A DNA stretch of 64,000 nucleotides from Thalassotalea sp. LPB0316 (lineage in GTDB: Bacteria > Pseudomonadota > Gammaproteobacteria > Enterobacterales > Alteromonadaceae), in assembly GCF_014898095.1 (NCBI RefSeq), contig NZ_CP062946.1, forward strand, positions 1,922,001 through 1,986,000, written 5' to 3'. The first letter of the stretch is position 1. Every line of letters begins with the position of its first letter. The position numbers were made by a program, and so were the translations under genes. The notes below the pieces were generated by a model. It was given only the letters and a program-made list of their open reading frames with translations, made no database searches and was not told the DNA's origin. Positions 27,288 through 35,907 of this stretch are shown here, in pieces.

Positions 27288-28328
27288 TTAGTGGTGTAGC
27301 TCAGCTGGTTTTTGATATTGACTATCATGGCTTAACATCGCCCAAGCGGTTCGAACCGTTTTGTTGGCTAATGCTACCGCCGCTTTTTTAAGACTACCTT
27401 TTGCTATCAACTGTTTAATCCATATTTCTTTGTTGTTTTTAGGTTGCCGTTTATCCACGACTTTCACATAAGCCAAAGCACCTTGGATTAACGTTGAGCG
27501 TAGCCGTTTGTTACCACACTTTTTACCTATGGTACCGAGTACAATATTTCCTCCGGTACTATATTGCTTCGGTGTAAGGCCTATACAAGCCGAGGCTTCT
27601 CGCCCATTTTTAAAACTACTACCTTGATTTCCAAGGGCAATATAAAGGCCAAGCGCATTAACCGGCCCGACACCTTCTAGTGCCATTAGAGACTGGCATT
27701 GCGCTTGCTGTTTAATCAGTAAGCCTAGTTGTTTTTCAATGTGTTGCTCTTGCGCTTCGATAACTAAATACAGTTGATACATATTGCTTATTTGCTCTCG
27801 AAAAGCAAAAGGCAGCTCGTTTTCTCCATCCTCGAGTATTTCAGGAATGCGCTTTTTAAATGCCGAAATACCTTTGGGGATGGTGATGCCAAATTCAGAT
27901 ATTAACGCCCTAAGCATATTACTCATTGCTGTTAACTGGTCACTCAGATGTTGACGCATTCTTTCTATCGACTGTAAACCTTGTTGCTCAACGGTTTTGA
28001 TGGCTACAGACTTTACTCTCGGTTGTTTTGAAGCTACGCCTATTGCCAAGGCGTCGTTCTTATCGGTTTTATGGCCCTGGCGAAAGGGGGTAACGGATTT
28101 GGTCGGGATGATTTTTGCCTTGTGACCGTGTTGCTCTGCAAATCTAGCCCAGTAATGTGAAGAGCCACAGGCTTCCATGACAACGGTCGCTGGTTTCTGC
28201 TTAATTAACCAATTAGTTAATGATGCCCTAGTAAAACTTCTATCTGTGAGCACTTTGTTTTTATCTGTTATAACACAGGCATGAAAAGAAGACTTTGCTA
28301 AATCGATGGCAATAACGTTATTATTCAT
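27288..28328 (-). CDS. IS110-family transposase (DEDD/serine recombinase)
   Basis: A 346-residue recombinase. The N-terminal RuvC-like domain has the DEDD residues D9 ('VIAIDLAKSS'), E52 ('VVMEACGSS'), D89 and D92 ('HKTDKNDALA'). A coiled-coil middle follows. The C-terminal Transposase_20 domain shows 'LMALEGVGPVNALGLYIALG', 'FKNGREASACIGLTPKQYSTGGN' (probable catalytic serine) and 'GNKRLRSTLIQGA'. The ATG at 28328 is chosen; the in-frame TTG at 28343 overlaps a third copy of TATGGACTCC. Length is normal and no frameshift is seen. Confidence 0.93.
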   Translation of the reverse strand: MNNNVIAIDLAKSSFHACVITDKNKVLTDRSFTRASLTNWLIKQKPATVVMEACGSSHYWARFAEQHGHKAKIIPTKSVTPFRQGHKTDKNDALAIGVASKQPRVKSVAIKTVEQQGLQSIERMRQHLSDQLTAMSNMLRALISEFGITIPKGISAFKKRIPEILEDGENELPFAFREQISNMYQLYLVIEAQEQHIEKQLGLLIKQQAQCQSLMALEGVGPVNALGLYIALGNQGSSFKNGREASACIGLTPKQYSTGGNIVLGTIGKKCGNKRLRSTLIQGALAYVKVVDKRQPKNNKEIWIKQLIAKGSLKKAAVALANKTVRTAWAMLSHDSQYQKPAELHH

Positions 28329-28401
28329 TTGTATGGACTCCAAGGTAAAAGTTTAGGCACTTATTACGTTACTCCCCCAGAGGGAGGGAGTCCATACATC
28401 G

Positions 28402-28900
28402 CGGAGGCGGGAATCTATTGTTGTGAGATACCCGACAGCTCGGGTATGACGACTTACTTTTCTCTTTCGGTTTTTTCGTCATTCAACCGCTCAAGAACAT
28501 CTGTCATTCCCGCGGAGGCGGGAATCTATTGTTGTGAGATACCCGACTGCTCGGGTATGACGACTTTCTTTTCTCTTTAGGCTTTTTCGTCATTCAACCG
28601 CTCAAGAACATCCGTCATTCCCGCGGAGGCGGGAATCTATTGTTGACAGGCATCAGTTATGGGCACAAAGGGGATCTTTTCCGACTTCGGCGAAATAGCG
28701 GGTTAAAGAGGTTTGGGGTCAGAGTTCGCTAACTCTGACCCCGATTAGTACGATTGCTCGGGCATGACGACTTACTTTTCTCTTTCGGTTTTTTCGTGAT
28801 TCAACTGCTCAATAACATCCGTCATTCCCGCGAAGGCGGGAATCTATTGTTGTGAGATACCCGACAGCTCGGCTATGAATCGTACTGGGTAATCCTTTGC
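28402..28900 (+). repeat. 111-bp tandem repeat array, right part
   Basis: The array resumes after the insertion sequence, with ATTCCC palindromes near 28502, 28612 and 28820. The unit starting at 28612 is interrupted by about 100 bp that include a GGGGTCAGAGT palindrome (28715-28742). From 28900 to the ECF sigma gene only an AT-rich leader is seen. Confidence 0.88.
28715..28742. repeat. GGGGTCAGAGT palindrome, third copy
   Basis: Perfect arms GGGGTCAGAGTT and AACTCTGACCCC around CGCT, inserted within the 111-bp repeat array. Confidence 0.85.
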
Positions 28901-28981
28901 TTTTTCCTTCCTTTGATAAAAATTTGTCATAAAATGAAAATTATCAGAAATTTTTTCTAATGCGCTCAGGTCTATTTCAGC

Positions 28982-29497
28982 ATGACGACAAAACAACACA
29001 GATACGAAGCTTTAGTACAGGCTTGGAGTGGTGATTTATATCGCTATGCCTACTGGCTTTGCAAAGACAAACACGTTGCTGAAGATGTCGTGCAAGAAAC
29101 GTTTTTGCGCGCATGGCGTTCGCTCGACTCGTTAAAAGACGAAAAGGCGGCCAAATCTTGGTTGATTACGATTTTACGTCGAGAGAATGCGAGGCGCTTT
29201 GAGCGCAAGCAATTTGATATGGGTGAATATGAAGAATCAGCCATTGATGATACCCGTGCAACATCGAATGAGCAGCAAATAGAAAATCACTGGCTACGAG
29301 AAAAAATAGCCTCATTACCCGAAGAGTATCGCGAACCTTTAGTATTGCAAGTACTCGGTGGATTTAGTGGTGATGAAATCGCAAGTATTTTGTCATTAAA
29401 TAAAAATACGGTAATGACTCGGCTTTTTAGAGCCCGTAATCAGTTAAAAGAATTAGTAGATGAAGAGCCAAAATCAAGAGGTTTTTACAATGGATGA
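28982..29497 (+). CDS. ECF RNA polymerase sigma factor
   Basis: A 171-residue sigma-70 family factor. Region 2 is 'LYRYAYWLCKDKHVAEDVVQETFLRAWRSLDSLKDEKAAKSWLITILRREN' (about 18-70), for -10 recognition and core binding. Region 4 is 'LPEEYREPLVLQVLGGFSGDEIASILSLNKNTVMTRLFRARNQLKEL' (about 118-162), an HTH for the -35 element. The next gene overlaps by 8 bp and is its likely anti-sigma regulator. The inducing signal is unknown. Confidence 0.9.
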   Translation: MTTKQHRYEALVQAWSGDLYRYAYWLCKDKHVAEDVVQETFLRAWRSLDSLKDEKAAKSWLITILRRENARRFERKQFDMGEYEESAIDDTRATSNEQQIENHWLREKIASLPEEYREPLVLQVLGGFSGDEIASILSLNKNTVMTRLFRARNQLKELVDEEPKSRGFYNG

Positions 29498-30203
29498 TTT
29501 GCAATTTAGACGTAATGTATATGCAGATCCGTCTAACCTAGATGAAGAAACACGCCAGGCGATCAAAGAAGATGCTTCACGAGAGCAGTTTGTTAATGAA
29601 TTAACTGATCTTGATCGCGATATTAAGCAGGCGTTAGCGATTGATGTACCCAGTGACTTAACGCAAAAGCTCATTTTAAAGCAGACTTTTGTCAGTCACA
29701 GGCAGCAACAAAAGAAAAAGCGCGTGCATCTTGCCTTAGCAGCATCTGTGGCGTTTGCGCTTGGTCTTAGCCTGAATGTCTTACAGTTTTCTTCGGCGTA
29801 TAATTCATTGTCGGATCATGCGCTTGCTCACATTCATCACGAAGATGGTGAATTCGCCAATACTATGCCCGCTAATGTCACGCTAGCGTCGTTAAATAAC
29901 AAAATGGCGACCTTTAACGGCAGCTTTTCAGACCATATTGGTGAATTAATTTCAGCGGAGTATTGCCGGTTTGACGGTATGAAAAGCCTACATTTAGTCT
30001 TTAAAGGTGAAACTAGTCCAGTAACTGTGTTTGTTATTCCGCAAAATGACAAACTTACCATTGAATCACAATTTGCTGATGAAAAGTTCAGAGGCCGCGC
30101 CGTTGCTTATCAACGTTCAAATATTGTCATTATTGGTGATGAAAATGAAGAATTAACAAAGTGGCAAGAAAGTGTTGAAACGAGTGTGCGTTGGTCAACT
30201 TAG
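29490..30203 (+). CDS. DUF3379 family protein (putative anti-sigma factor)
   Basis: The ATG at 29490 follows an AAGAGG site at 29475-29480 and overlaps the sigma gene. The 237-residue product has a charged N-terminal cytoplasmic part (1-73), one membrane helix 'VHLALAASVAFALGLSLNVLQF' (about 75-97) and a periplasmic C-terminal domain, with 'PVTVFVIPQ' and 'VIIGDENEELTKW'. That topology and the coupling fit a membrane anti-sigma factor, but this is inferred. Confidence 0.82.
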   Translation: MDDLQFRRNVYADPSNLDEETRQAIKEDASREQFVNELTDLDRDIKQALAIDVPSDLTQKLILKQTFVSHRQQQKKKRVHLALAASVAFALGLSLNVLQFSSAYNSLSDHALAHIHHEDGEFANTMPANVTLASLNNKMATFNGSFSDHIGELISAEYCRFDGMKSLHLVFKGETSPVTVFVIPQNDKLTIESQFADEKFRGRAVAYQRSNIVIIGDENEELTKWQESVETSVRWST

Positions 30204-30298
30204 CTGAAAATTACCGCAAACCATCTAATAACACTAGAGAGTACAAGCTAAGTTCATTATGATAAATTAACACAAATTATTATAATTAACTTAGCGGT

Positions 30299-31762
30299 AT
30301 GACATTCGAACTTCCTACAATTATTACCTTTATCGGTTACCTTTTCGTTACCCTCGGTATTGGCTTCTTTGCCTATAAAGCGACCGATACTTTAAGTGAT
30401 TACATTCTTGGTGGCCGTCAATTAGGGCCTGCTGTTACCGCTTTGAGTGTCGGTGCGTCAGACATGAGCGGCTGGTTGTTACTTGGCTTACCCGGTGCAG
30501 TCTATTTATCTGGGGTCAGTGAGGTATGGATTGGTGTTGGCCTAGTTGTTGGTGCCTTTTTTAACTGGTTGTTAGTTGCGCCAAAATTAAGAAGCTTTAC
30601 TGAAAAAGCAAGTGACTCCTTAACTATTCCTGAGTTTTTAGAGCGTCGCTTTAACGATACATCACACACACTGCGATTTGTTTCAGCGCTGACCATTTTA
30701 GTGTTTTTCACCTTTTATGTTTCGTCTGGCTTAGTTGGCGGAGCTATTTTATTTGAAGAGGTTTTCGGGCTTGATTACTTAAATGCCTTGTTTATTGGTG
30801 CGCTAGTCATTGTGTCTTACACCTTTTTAGGCGGCTTTTTAGCCGTGAGTTGGACGGACTTTTTCCAAGGTTGTTTGATGTTACTTGCGCTGATCATTCT
30901 TCCGATTGTTGCGATCAACGATTTAGGTGGTCTCGATAACACCACTGCGATTTTAAATGAAATTAACCCCGATTATGCTTCACTGACCAAAGGTTTTACT
31001 TGGTTAGGCTTTATTTCGTTATTGGCATGGGGATTGGGGTATTTTGGTCAACCGCACATACTTTCGCGTTTTATGGCTATTCGCTCAACTAAAGATATTC
31101 CTAAATCTCGTAATATAGCGATGAGTTGGATGATTATCTCACTTATTGGTGCATTAGGTGTCGGCCTTGTTGGTTCGGCTTATTTTGCTCAAGCGCCGTT
31201 AGCTAATCCTGAAACCGTATTTATATTCCTCACACAGGCGGTATTGAACCCTTGGGTAGCAGGTGTGCTAATCGCTGCTATTTTATCTGCGATCATGAGT
31301 ACAATCGACTCACAATTATTGGTTTGCTCCAGTGTTATTGTGGAAGATTTTTACAAAAATATCGTTAAAAAACCGGCGAGTGATAATCAACTTGTTTGGT
31401 TAACGCGCTTTTCTTTATTAGCGATTGCACTAATCGCAACATGGGTGGCAACTAACCCTGACAGTTCGGTACTTGATCTTGTCAGTTATGCGTGGGCTGG
31501 TTTTGGGGCTGCGTTTGGCCCAGCCATTTTATTTAGCTTATACTGGCCGAAGTATACAAAACAGGGCGCATTAGCAACAATTGTTAACGGCGCGTTAATC
31601 GTTATTATTTGGAAACAGTTATCAGGCGGCATTTTCGATTTATATGAAATAGTTCCTGCATTTATCATGGCAAGTATTGCTGGTTATGTAGTAAGCTTGT
31701 TAACACAAGGTGATAATCCAGCGGAAGCGGTTTATCATCAATTAAACGAAAAACAAGAATAA
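30299..31762 (+). CDS. putP: Sodium/proline symporter
   Basis: A 487-residue SSS-family transporter. It begins 'MTFELPTIITFIGYLFVTLGIGFFAY', then 'DYILGGRQLGPAVTALSVGASDMSGWLLLGLPGA' (the sodium site region) and 'SDSLTIPEFLERRF', and later 'GQPHILSRFMAIRS' and 'ILSAIMSTIDSQLLVCSS'. It has the usual 13 membrane segments by hydropathy. It imports proline with sodium and matches PutP throughout. Transcription is probably independent. Confidence 0.92.
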   Translation: MTFELPTIITFIGYLFVTLGIGFFAYKATDTLSDYILGGRQLGPAVTALSVGASDMSGWLLLGLPGAVYLSGVSEVWIGVGLVVGAFFNWLLVAPKLRSFTEKASDSLTIPEFLERRFNDTSHTLRFVSALTILVFFTFYVSSGLVGGAILFEEVFGLDYLNALFIGALVIVSYTFLGGFLAVSWTDFFQGCLMLLALIILPIVAINDLGGLDNTTAILNEINPDYASLTKGFTWLGFISLLAWGLGYFGQPHILSRFMAIRSTKDIPKSRNIAMSWMIISLIGALGVGLVGSAYFAQAPLANPETVFIFLTQAVLNPWVAGVLIAAILSAIMSTIDSQLLVCSSVIVEDFYKNIVKKPASDNQLVWLTRFSLLAIALIATWVATNPDSSVLDLVSYAWAGFGAAFGPAILFSLYWPKYTKQGALATIVNGALIVIIWKQLSGGIFDLYEIVPAFIMASIAGYVVSLLTQGDNPAEAVYHQLNEKQE

Positions 31763-31865
31763 ATAGTGTATTTGCAGCAGCTCTAATTAGGCTGTTGCAA
31801 CTTAAACTTTAATGTAGTACTTGTTCAATGTAGATAAGTTTTAAGGTCAATAGGTTTAACAATTC

Positions 31866-33092
31866 ATGTATTTTTACGCTGCCAGGCAACCCATTTTAAA
31901 TAAAGAGAAAGAGCTTTATGCCTATGAGTTGCTATTTCGTGAAGGCTTAGACAATGTGTTTCCTGAGCACATCGACGGTGATGAAGCCACCACTAAAATG
32001 ATTGAAGCGAGTCGTTTTAACGCTGGCGTTGTTGAGTTTACCCATGGTAAACCTGCTTTTATCAACTTCACTTTAGATACCATTTTAAAAGGTTATGCGA
32101 CTATGCTCGCTACCGATGAAGTGGTGATAGAAATTTTAGAAACGGTTAAACCTGGTAAACGCTTGTTGGCTGAATGTCAAAAATTAAAAGAGCTCGGTTA
32201 TACCTTAGTACTCGATGACTATAAGCACCAAAAAGTTTGGGCGCATTTCTACCCTTATGTCGACATTATCAAAGTTGATATGCTCGAAACTAGCGTTGAA
32301 GAAATTCACGAGATTAAAAATGCCATCCAATCATTCCCTCAAATTACCTTATTAGCTGAAAAAGTTGAAACACCAGAGCAATATCAACAGTGCGTTGACC
32401 TTGGCTTTGAGTTGTTCCAGGGCTACTTCTTTTCAAAACCTGAAGTGGTTAAAGCAAGAAATTTATCGCCATCTCAATTGGCTATGGCAGAGTTATTGTA
32501 CGAAATGTCTAAGCCAGAGTTAGATCTCGTTGCCATTACATCGGTATTTGAACGCGACGTGACCTTATCGTATAAATTATTGCGTTACGTTAACTCGCCA
32601 TTGTTTAGACGCAGAACAGAAATTTCAACAATTAAGCAGGCTCTGGTTATTTTGGGTATTGCAGAGCTGAAGAAGTTTCTGGGCTTGTTATTCGCATCAA
32701 ATATGAACCCAGACAAACCATCTGAGTTAGTCAAATTATCAATGGCGCGAGCTAAGTTCTGTGAGAATATTGGTGCGATAATGCCTGATAAAGTGGATAC
32801 GTCTACTACCTTTTTAATTGGCTTGTTGTCATTGATTGATGCCATCCTTGACGAAGAGATAGGGGTTGTACTCGATAAATTACCACTTGCACAAGAAATC
32901 AAAGCGCCATTGATTACGGGCAAAGGTGTTATGGCTGCATTGATTTTATTATCTGAAAAAATCGAAAAAGCGGAATTTGACGCGGTGCAAACGATTATCG
33001 ATAAATTAGGGCTTAACAAAGAAGATGTGGTTAAAGCGTATCACGATGCTGTAGTTTGGGCAGATGAACAAACACAAATGGCAAATGGATAA
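31866..33092 (+). CDS. EAL-HDOD signalling protein (degenerate EAL)
   Basis: A 408-residue YuxH/CdgJ-type protein. An EAL-like domain (about 1-205) is followed by an HDOD domain (about 210-390). The EAL motif reads 'YELLFREG'; 'AFINFT', 'VIEILETV', 'LVLDDYKHQ', 'DIIKVDM' and 'LAEKVET' keep several metal-site residues, but the DDFGTG loop is replaced by 'DDYKHQKVW', so phosphodiesterase activity is doubtful. It is probably a c-di-GMP or protein-interaction regulator of motility or adhesion, as in relatives. Confidence 0.85.
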   Translation: MYFYAARQPILNKEKELYAYELLFREGLDNVFPEHIDGDEATTKMIEASRFNAGVVEFTHGKPAFINFTLDTILKGYATMLATDEVVIEILETVKPGKRLLAECQKLKELGYTLVLDDYKHQKVWAHFYPYVDIIKVDMLETSVEEIHEIKNAIQSFPQITLLAEKVETPEQYQQCVDLGFELFQGYFFSKPEVVKARNLSPSQLAMAELLYEMSKPELDLVAITSVFERDVTLSYKLLRYVNSPLFRRRTEISTIKQALVILGIAELKKFLGLLFASNMNPDKPSELVKLSMARAKFCENIGAIMPDKVDTSTTFLIGLLSLIDAILDEEIGVVLDKLPLAQEIKAPLITGKGVMAALILLSEKIEKAEFDAVQTIIDKLGLNKEDVVKAYHDAVVWADEQTQMANG

Positions 33093-33130
33093 GCTAACAC
33101 GCTTCAATAAGTTGAAATAACAAGCCTTGT

Positions 33131-34024
33131 ATGGAAAAAAATCAACAATCAGCCATCAAGTTTGGTTTGGCGGCTGTGCTACTTTGGTCAACGGTTGCTA
33201 CCGCGTTTAAGCTGGCATTAGCCCATTTAAGTCCAACCCAGTTACTATTTTATGCTTCGCTGACAACATGGCTGTTATTGTCTTTAATCTTGCTTAAACA
33301 AAACAAGTTAAACCAAATACTGCCAAGTTTTAAGTCTGCCCCATGGCGCTTTACTCAACTAGGTCTAATCAATCCAGCGCTGTACTATATGGTGTTGTTT
33401 GAAGCTTATGATTTATTACCCGCCCAACAAGCACAAACCCTTAATTATACGTGGGCAATTACCCTGAGTTTATTGGCGGTACCGTTGCTTGGTCAACGTT
33501 TAACTAAGTTTGATGGGTTAGCACTCGTGTTAGCTTATTTTGGCGCGGCCGTAATCTCAACGCAAGGCAACTTTACCGAATTGAATTTTACCAGTGGTTT
33601 AGGTGTTTGTTTGGCCCTTGCCTCAACCGTACTGTGGTCGTTTTATTGGATTATTAATACTAAAAACAATGCTGATCCCATTGTTAGCTTGTTTTTGTGT
33701 TTTAGTATTGGCTTACCGGTTATTGCGGTGATCATGACAGTACAAAACCAATGGCAAATGCCTTCGACGTATGGTTTATTGAGTGCGATATACGTTGGTT
33801 TGTTTGAGATGGGCATCACGTTTGTATTGTGGTTATTTGCCCTGAAAAAGGCGACAAATACCTCACAAATAAGTATGTTGATATTCATCTCGCCATTTCT
33901 TTCTTTGTGTTTTATTTATCTATTTCTCGGTGAAGCGATTCACCCAGCAACTATTGTCGGCTTGTGCTTCATTGTTATTGGTTTGGTTAGCCAACAAGTG
34001 ATGAATAAGAAACTACAACGCTAG
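33131..34024 (+). CDS. EamA/DMT-family transporter
   Basis: A 297-residue inner-membrane protein with ten hydrophobic segments in two five-helix EamA repeats. It starts 'AIKFGLAAVLLWSTVATAFKLALAHLSPTQLLFY', with 'LNYTWAITLSLLAVPLLGQRLT' in the first repeat and 'VLWSFYWIINT' and 'ISMLIFISPFLSLCFIYLFLGEAI' in the second. The substrate (metabolite export) is unknown. It is 38 bp after the EAL-HDOD gene. Confidence 0.88.
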   Translation: MEKNQQSAIKFGLAAVLLWSTVATAFKLALAHLSPTQLLFYASLTTWLLLSLILLKQNKLNQILPSFKSAPWRFTQLGLINPALYYMVLFEAYDLLPAQQAQTLNYTWAITLSLLAVPLLGQRLTKFDGLALVLAYFGAAVISTQGNFTELNFTSGLGVCLALASTVLWSFYWIINTKNNADPIVSLFLCFSIGLPVIAVIMTVQNQWQMPSTYGLLSAIYVGLFEMGITFVLWLFALKKATNTSQISMLIFISPFLSLCFIYLFLGEAIHPATIVGLCFIVIGLVSQQVMNKKLQR

Positions 34025-34029
34025 CAAAA

Positions 34030-34205
34030 GGTTAACAGGACTTGAATGCTAAAAGGTTGAAAGGCTAGAAGGCTCGAAAGTTTGACGCTCGAAGTTAGCT
34101 AGCATTACAGCTTTCGAGCCATACCGCGTACAGCCTGCCTGCTCTCCCGCTTTCCAACCCTACAGCATTAAGACCTTAAAACCTTTAAACCTTGTAACCC
34201 TGCAG
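34030..34205. repeat. Inverted AAGG-type repeats between convergent genes
   Basis: A purine-rich AAGG tract (34043-34080) faces its pyrimidine-rich complement (34150-34200). A perfect inverted pair GGCTCGAAAG (34071-34080) and CTTTCGAGCC (34111-34120) could form a large hairpin that ends transcription from both sides. Confidence 0.55.
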
Positions 34206-34212
34206 GGGGCAG

Positions 34213-35907
34213 CTATGGATTCAAGCTGATCTTTGACTTGGCATTAACACCTAACTTCGTTTTTTGAACCTGTTGTATTGCGCCAAACAATGCTTTGCCA
34301 TTCCATGGCTTTTGCGTTTTGCTGTAATAACTTTCTTGGAGCTCGTTAAACGCTTTAGTAAAGCGATCATCGTTAATTAATTCACACGCTTGAGCGGTAT
34401 TACTAATCGTTGCGTGTTGATACCCTTCGTGTGTTATTTTGAGGTTTAACCAAGGCACAAGTAAAGTTTGAACTTTCGCCCCGTCGCCTTGCTTACATGC
34501 TGATAAGAGTTGTAAGTAGTATTCATTAACTGTGCTAGCTTGGCTGTTTTCAACCTTGTTTTTGCGTTTACCTAGGTAAGTTGTTAAAGCCCACAGTGCC
34601 ATCGTCAGTAGCCATAAACCTAAGAATAGCCATTGCAACCACGGCGTCTTTTCTACGGTGACAATTTGCGTTTCAACAGCTGGCGCTGGCATTGGTTGGG
34701 TTAATTGCGTGTTATCAGTAATCGCTGGAGCGGCGGGCAGGCTAGCGCTAGCATTTGGATTGGGTTTTACCGTGATAGTTTGGCTAGCAATTTTTGCAAC
34801 TTCTTGACGATTAGTGACCGTATTCCACCATGGAATTTCAAACGCAGGAATTGTATATTCACCGGGTTTTGACGCTACAACTGCAAAGCTCTGAACTTTT
34901 TGTGAAACCAAGCGCGATTGCTTCAGTGACGTATGTAAATTCGCCTGATCTGGATAAAGCTTGAGATCAGCAATTTCAGCTAATTCGATTATTGGCAATT
35001 GTTCTTGGCTCAAACCTGCTGCCGTAATAGTGATAGTTCGGGTAATCGGTTCGCCAACAACAAACGCTTGCGGATCAGGTTGCCATTCGTCATGGACTGT
35101 CAATAATTCAGCGGGTAACCATGCACCGTAAACCCCCTCTGGAATCGGTTTAACCGCTAGATTGATGTCTTCACCTATCACACTAACCGATTTCGTTTCG
35201 CCAAACGAGAAAAAGCTTGAGCGGCCACCGGACGTTTGCAACTGGATTTCACCTGAAAAGAGGGGGGACTTTAACGTAAAGTTGCCACTTTCTTGCGGGC
35301 TGATGGTATAGGTGCGCTCAATTACCCGAAAACGTCGGCCGTTGATAATGGCGTCAGACTCTTGATCTTGGCCAATTTGTTTGATGATTGCATTTTCTAA
35401 CTGCGGTTCAGATAAACTGCCGCGTTTGAGGTTGGCAGCAAAGTGTAATTTAACCGTTAACGTGATATTTTGCTGAACATAAAGCTCGGTATTAGATATT
35501 TCATTGGTAATAAACAAGTCGCGATTGTTACTCGCTGAGCTATCTTGCGGCGAATGTACTTTTATCGTAATTGGCTGAGTGTACTTGTCTTCAATTTTTA
35601 ACGCAGGGATCACAAATTCGCCGGTTCGCTTGGCGATTAACACCGTACTCCATCTGGTTGAACGGGATGTTTTAAAGTTGATCATGCTAGTTTGCGAGCT
35701 TACTGACGTTCTGCCAACAATAAAGTCAGTTAATAGGGCTGAAGTGTCCAGGGCATCTGAGTCAACCTCGTCATCGGCAACGACTTCTAAAATAAAAGAT
35801 TCACCTTTAAATACAGGGTTGCGATCAACGGTTGCTGTAACATTATCGAGTGCATAGCTCGCTATGCAGGTAAACGTAAAAAGAAACGCTGTTAAAAACC
35901 TTACCAC
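34213..35907 (-). CDS. batD: BatD-like protein
   Basis: A 564-residue protein with a signal peptide ('MVRFLTAFLFTFTCIASYA'). It has a large periplasmic beta-rich BatD region containing 'VDRNPVFKGESFILEV', 'FNELQESYYS' and repeated immunoglobulin-like segments. A membrane helix 'LQWLFLGLWLLTMALWALTTYLG' (about 425-447) leads to a cytoplasmic tail. Bat proteins (Bacteroides aerotolerance) work with MoxR ATPases and VWA proteins at the membrane. It overlaps the upstream gene by 7 bp and is last in the operon. Confidence 0.85.
   Translation of the reverse strand: MVRFLTAFLFTFTCIASYALDNVTATVDRNPVFKGESFILEVVADDEVDSDALDTSALLTDFIVGRTSVSSQTSMINFKTSRSTRWSTVLIAKRTGEFVIPALKIEDKYTQPITIKVHSPQDSSASNNRDLFITNEISNTELYVQQNITLTVKLHFAANLKRGSLSEPQLENAIIKQIGQDQESDAIINGRRFRVIERTYTISPQESGNFTLKSPLFSGEIQLQTSGGRSSFFSFGETKSVSVIGEDINLAVKPIPEGVYGAWLPAELLTVHDEWQPDPQAFVVGEPITRTITITAAGLSQEQLPIIELAEIADLKLYPDQANLHTSLKQSRLVSQKVQSFAVVASKPGEYTIPAFEIPWWNTVTNRQEVAKIASQTITVKPNPNASASLPAAPAITDNTQLTQPMPAPAVETQIVTVEKTPWLQWLFLGLWLLTMALWALTTYLGKRKNKVENSQASTVNEYYLQLLSACKQGDGAKVQTLLVPWLNLKITHEGYQHATISNTAQACELINDDRFTKAFNELQESYYSKTQKPWNGKALFGAIQQVQKTKLGVNAKSKISLNP

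Larger units (their letters stand above)
27039..28399 (-). mobile_element. IS110-family (IS1111-type) insertion sequence
   Basis: A 1361-bp element inserted in an ATTCCC palindrome. Removing it and one copy of the dinucleotide CG (27037-27038, 28400-28401) restores an intact repeat 'CATTCCCGCGGAGGCGGG'. Near both ends lies the subterminal inverted repeat TATGGACTCCC (27041-27051, and inverted at 28386-28396), offset by 2 and 3 bp from the core. There is no classical target duplication. The transposase reads on minus, with a short 5' side and a 249-bp noncoding 3' side. These features fit the IS1111 group. The element looks intact. Confidence 0.85.

Noticed and set aside
28329..28580. 83-codon plus-strand frame
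   Set aside because: Spans the insertion-sequence end and the repeat units, so it is an artefact of repeat sequence.
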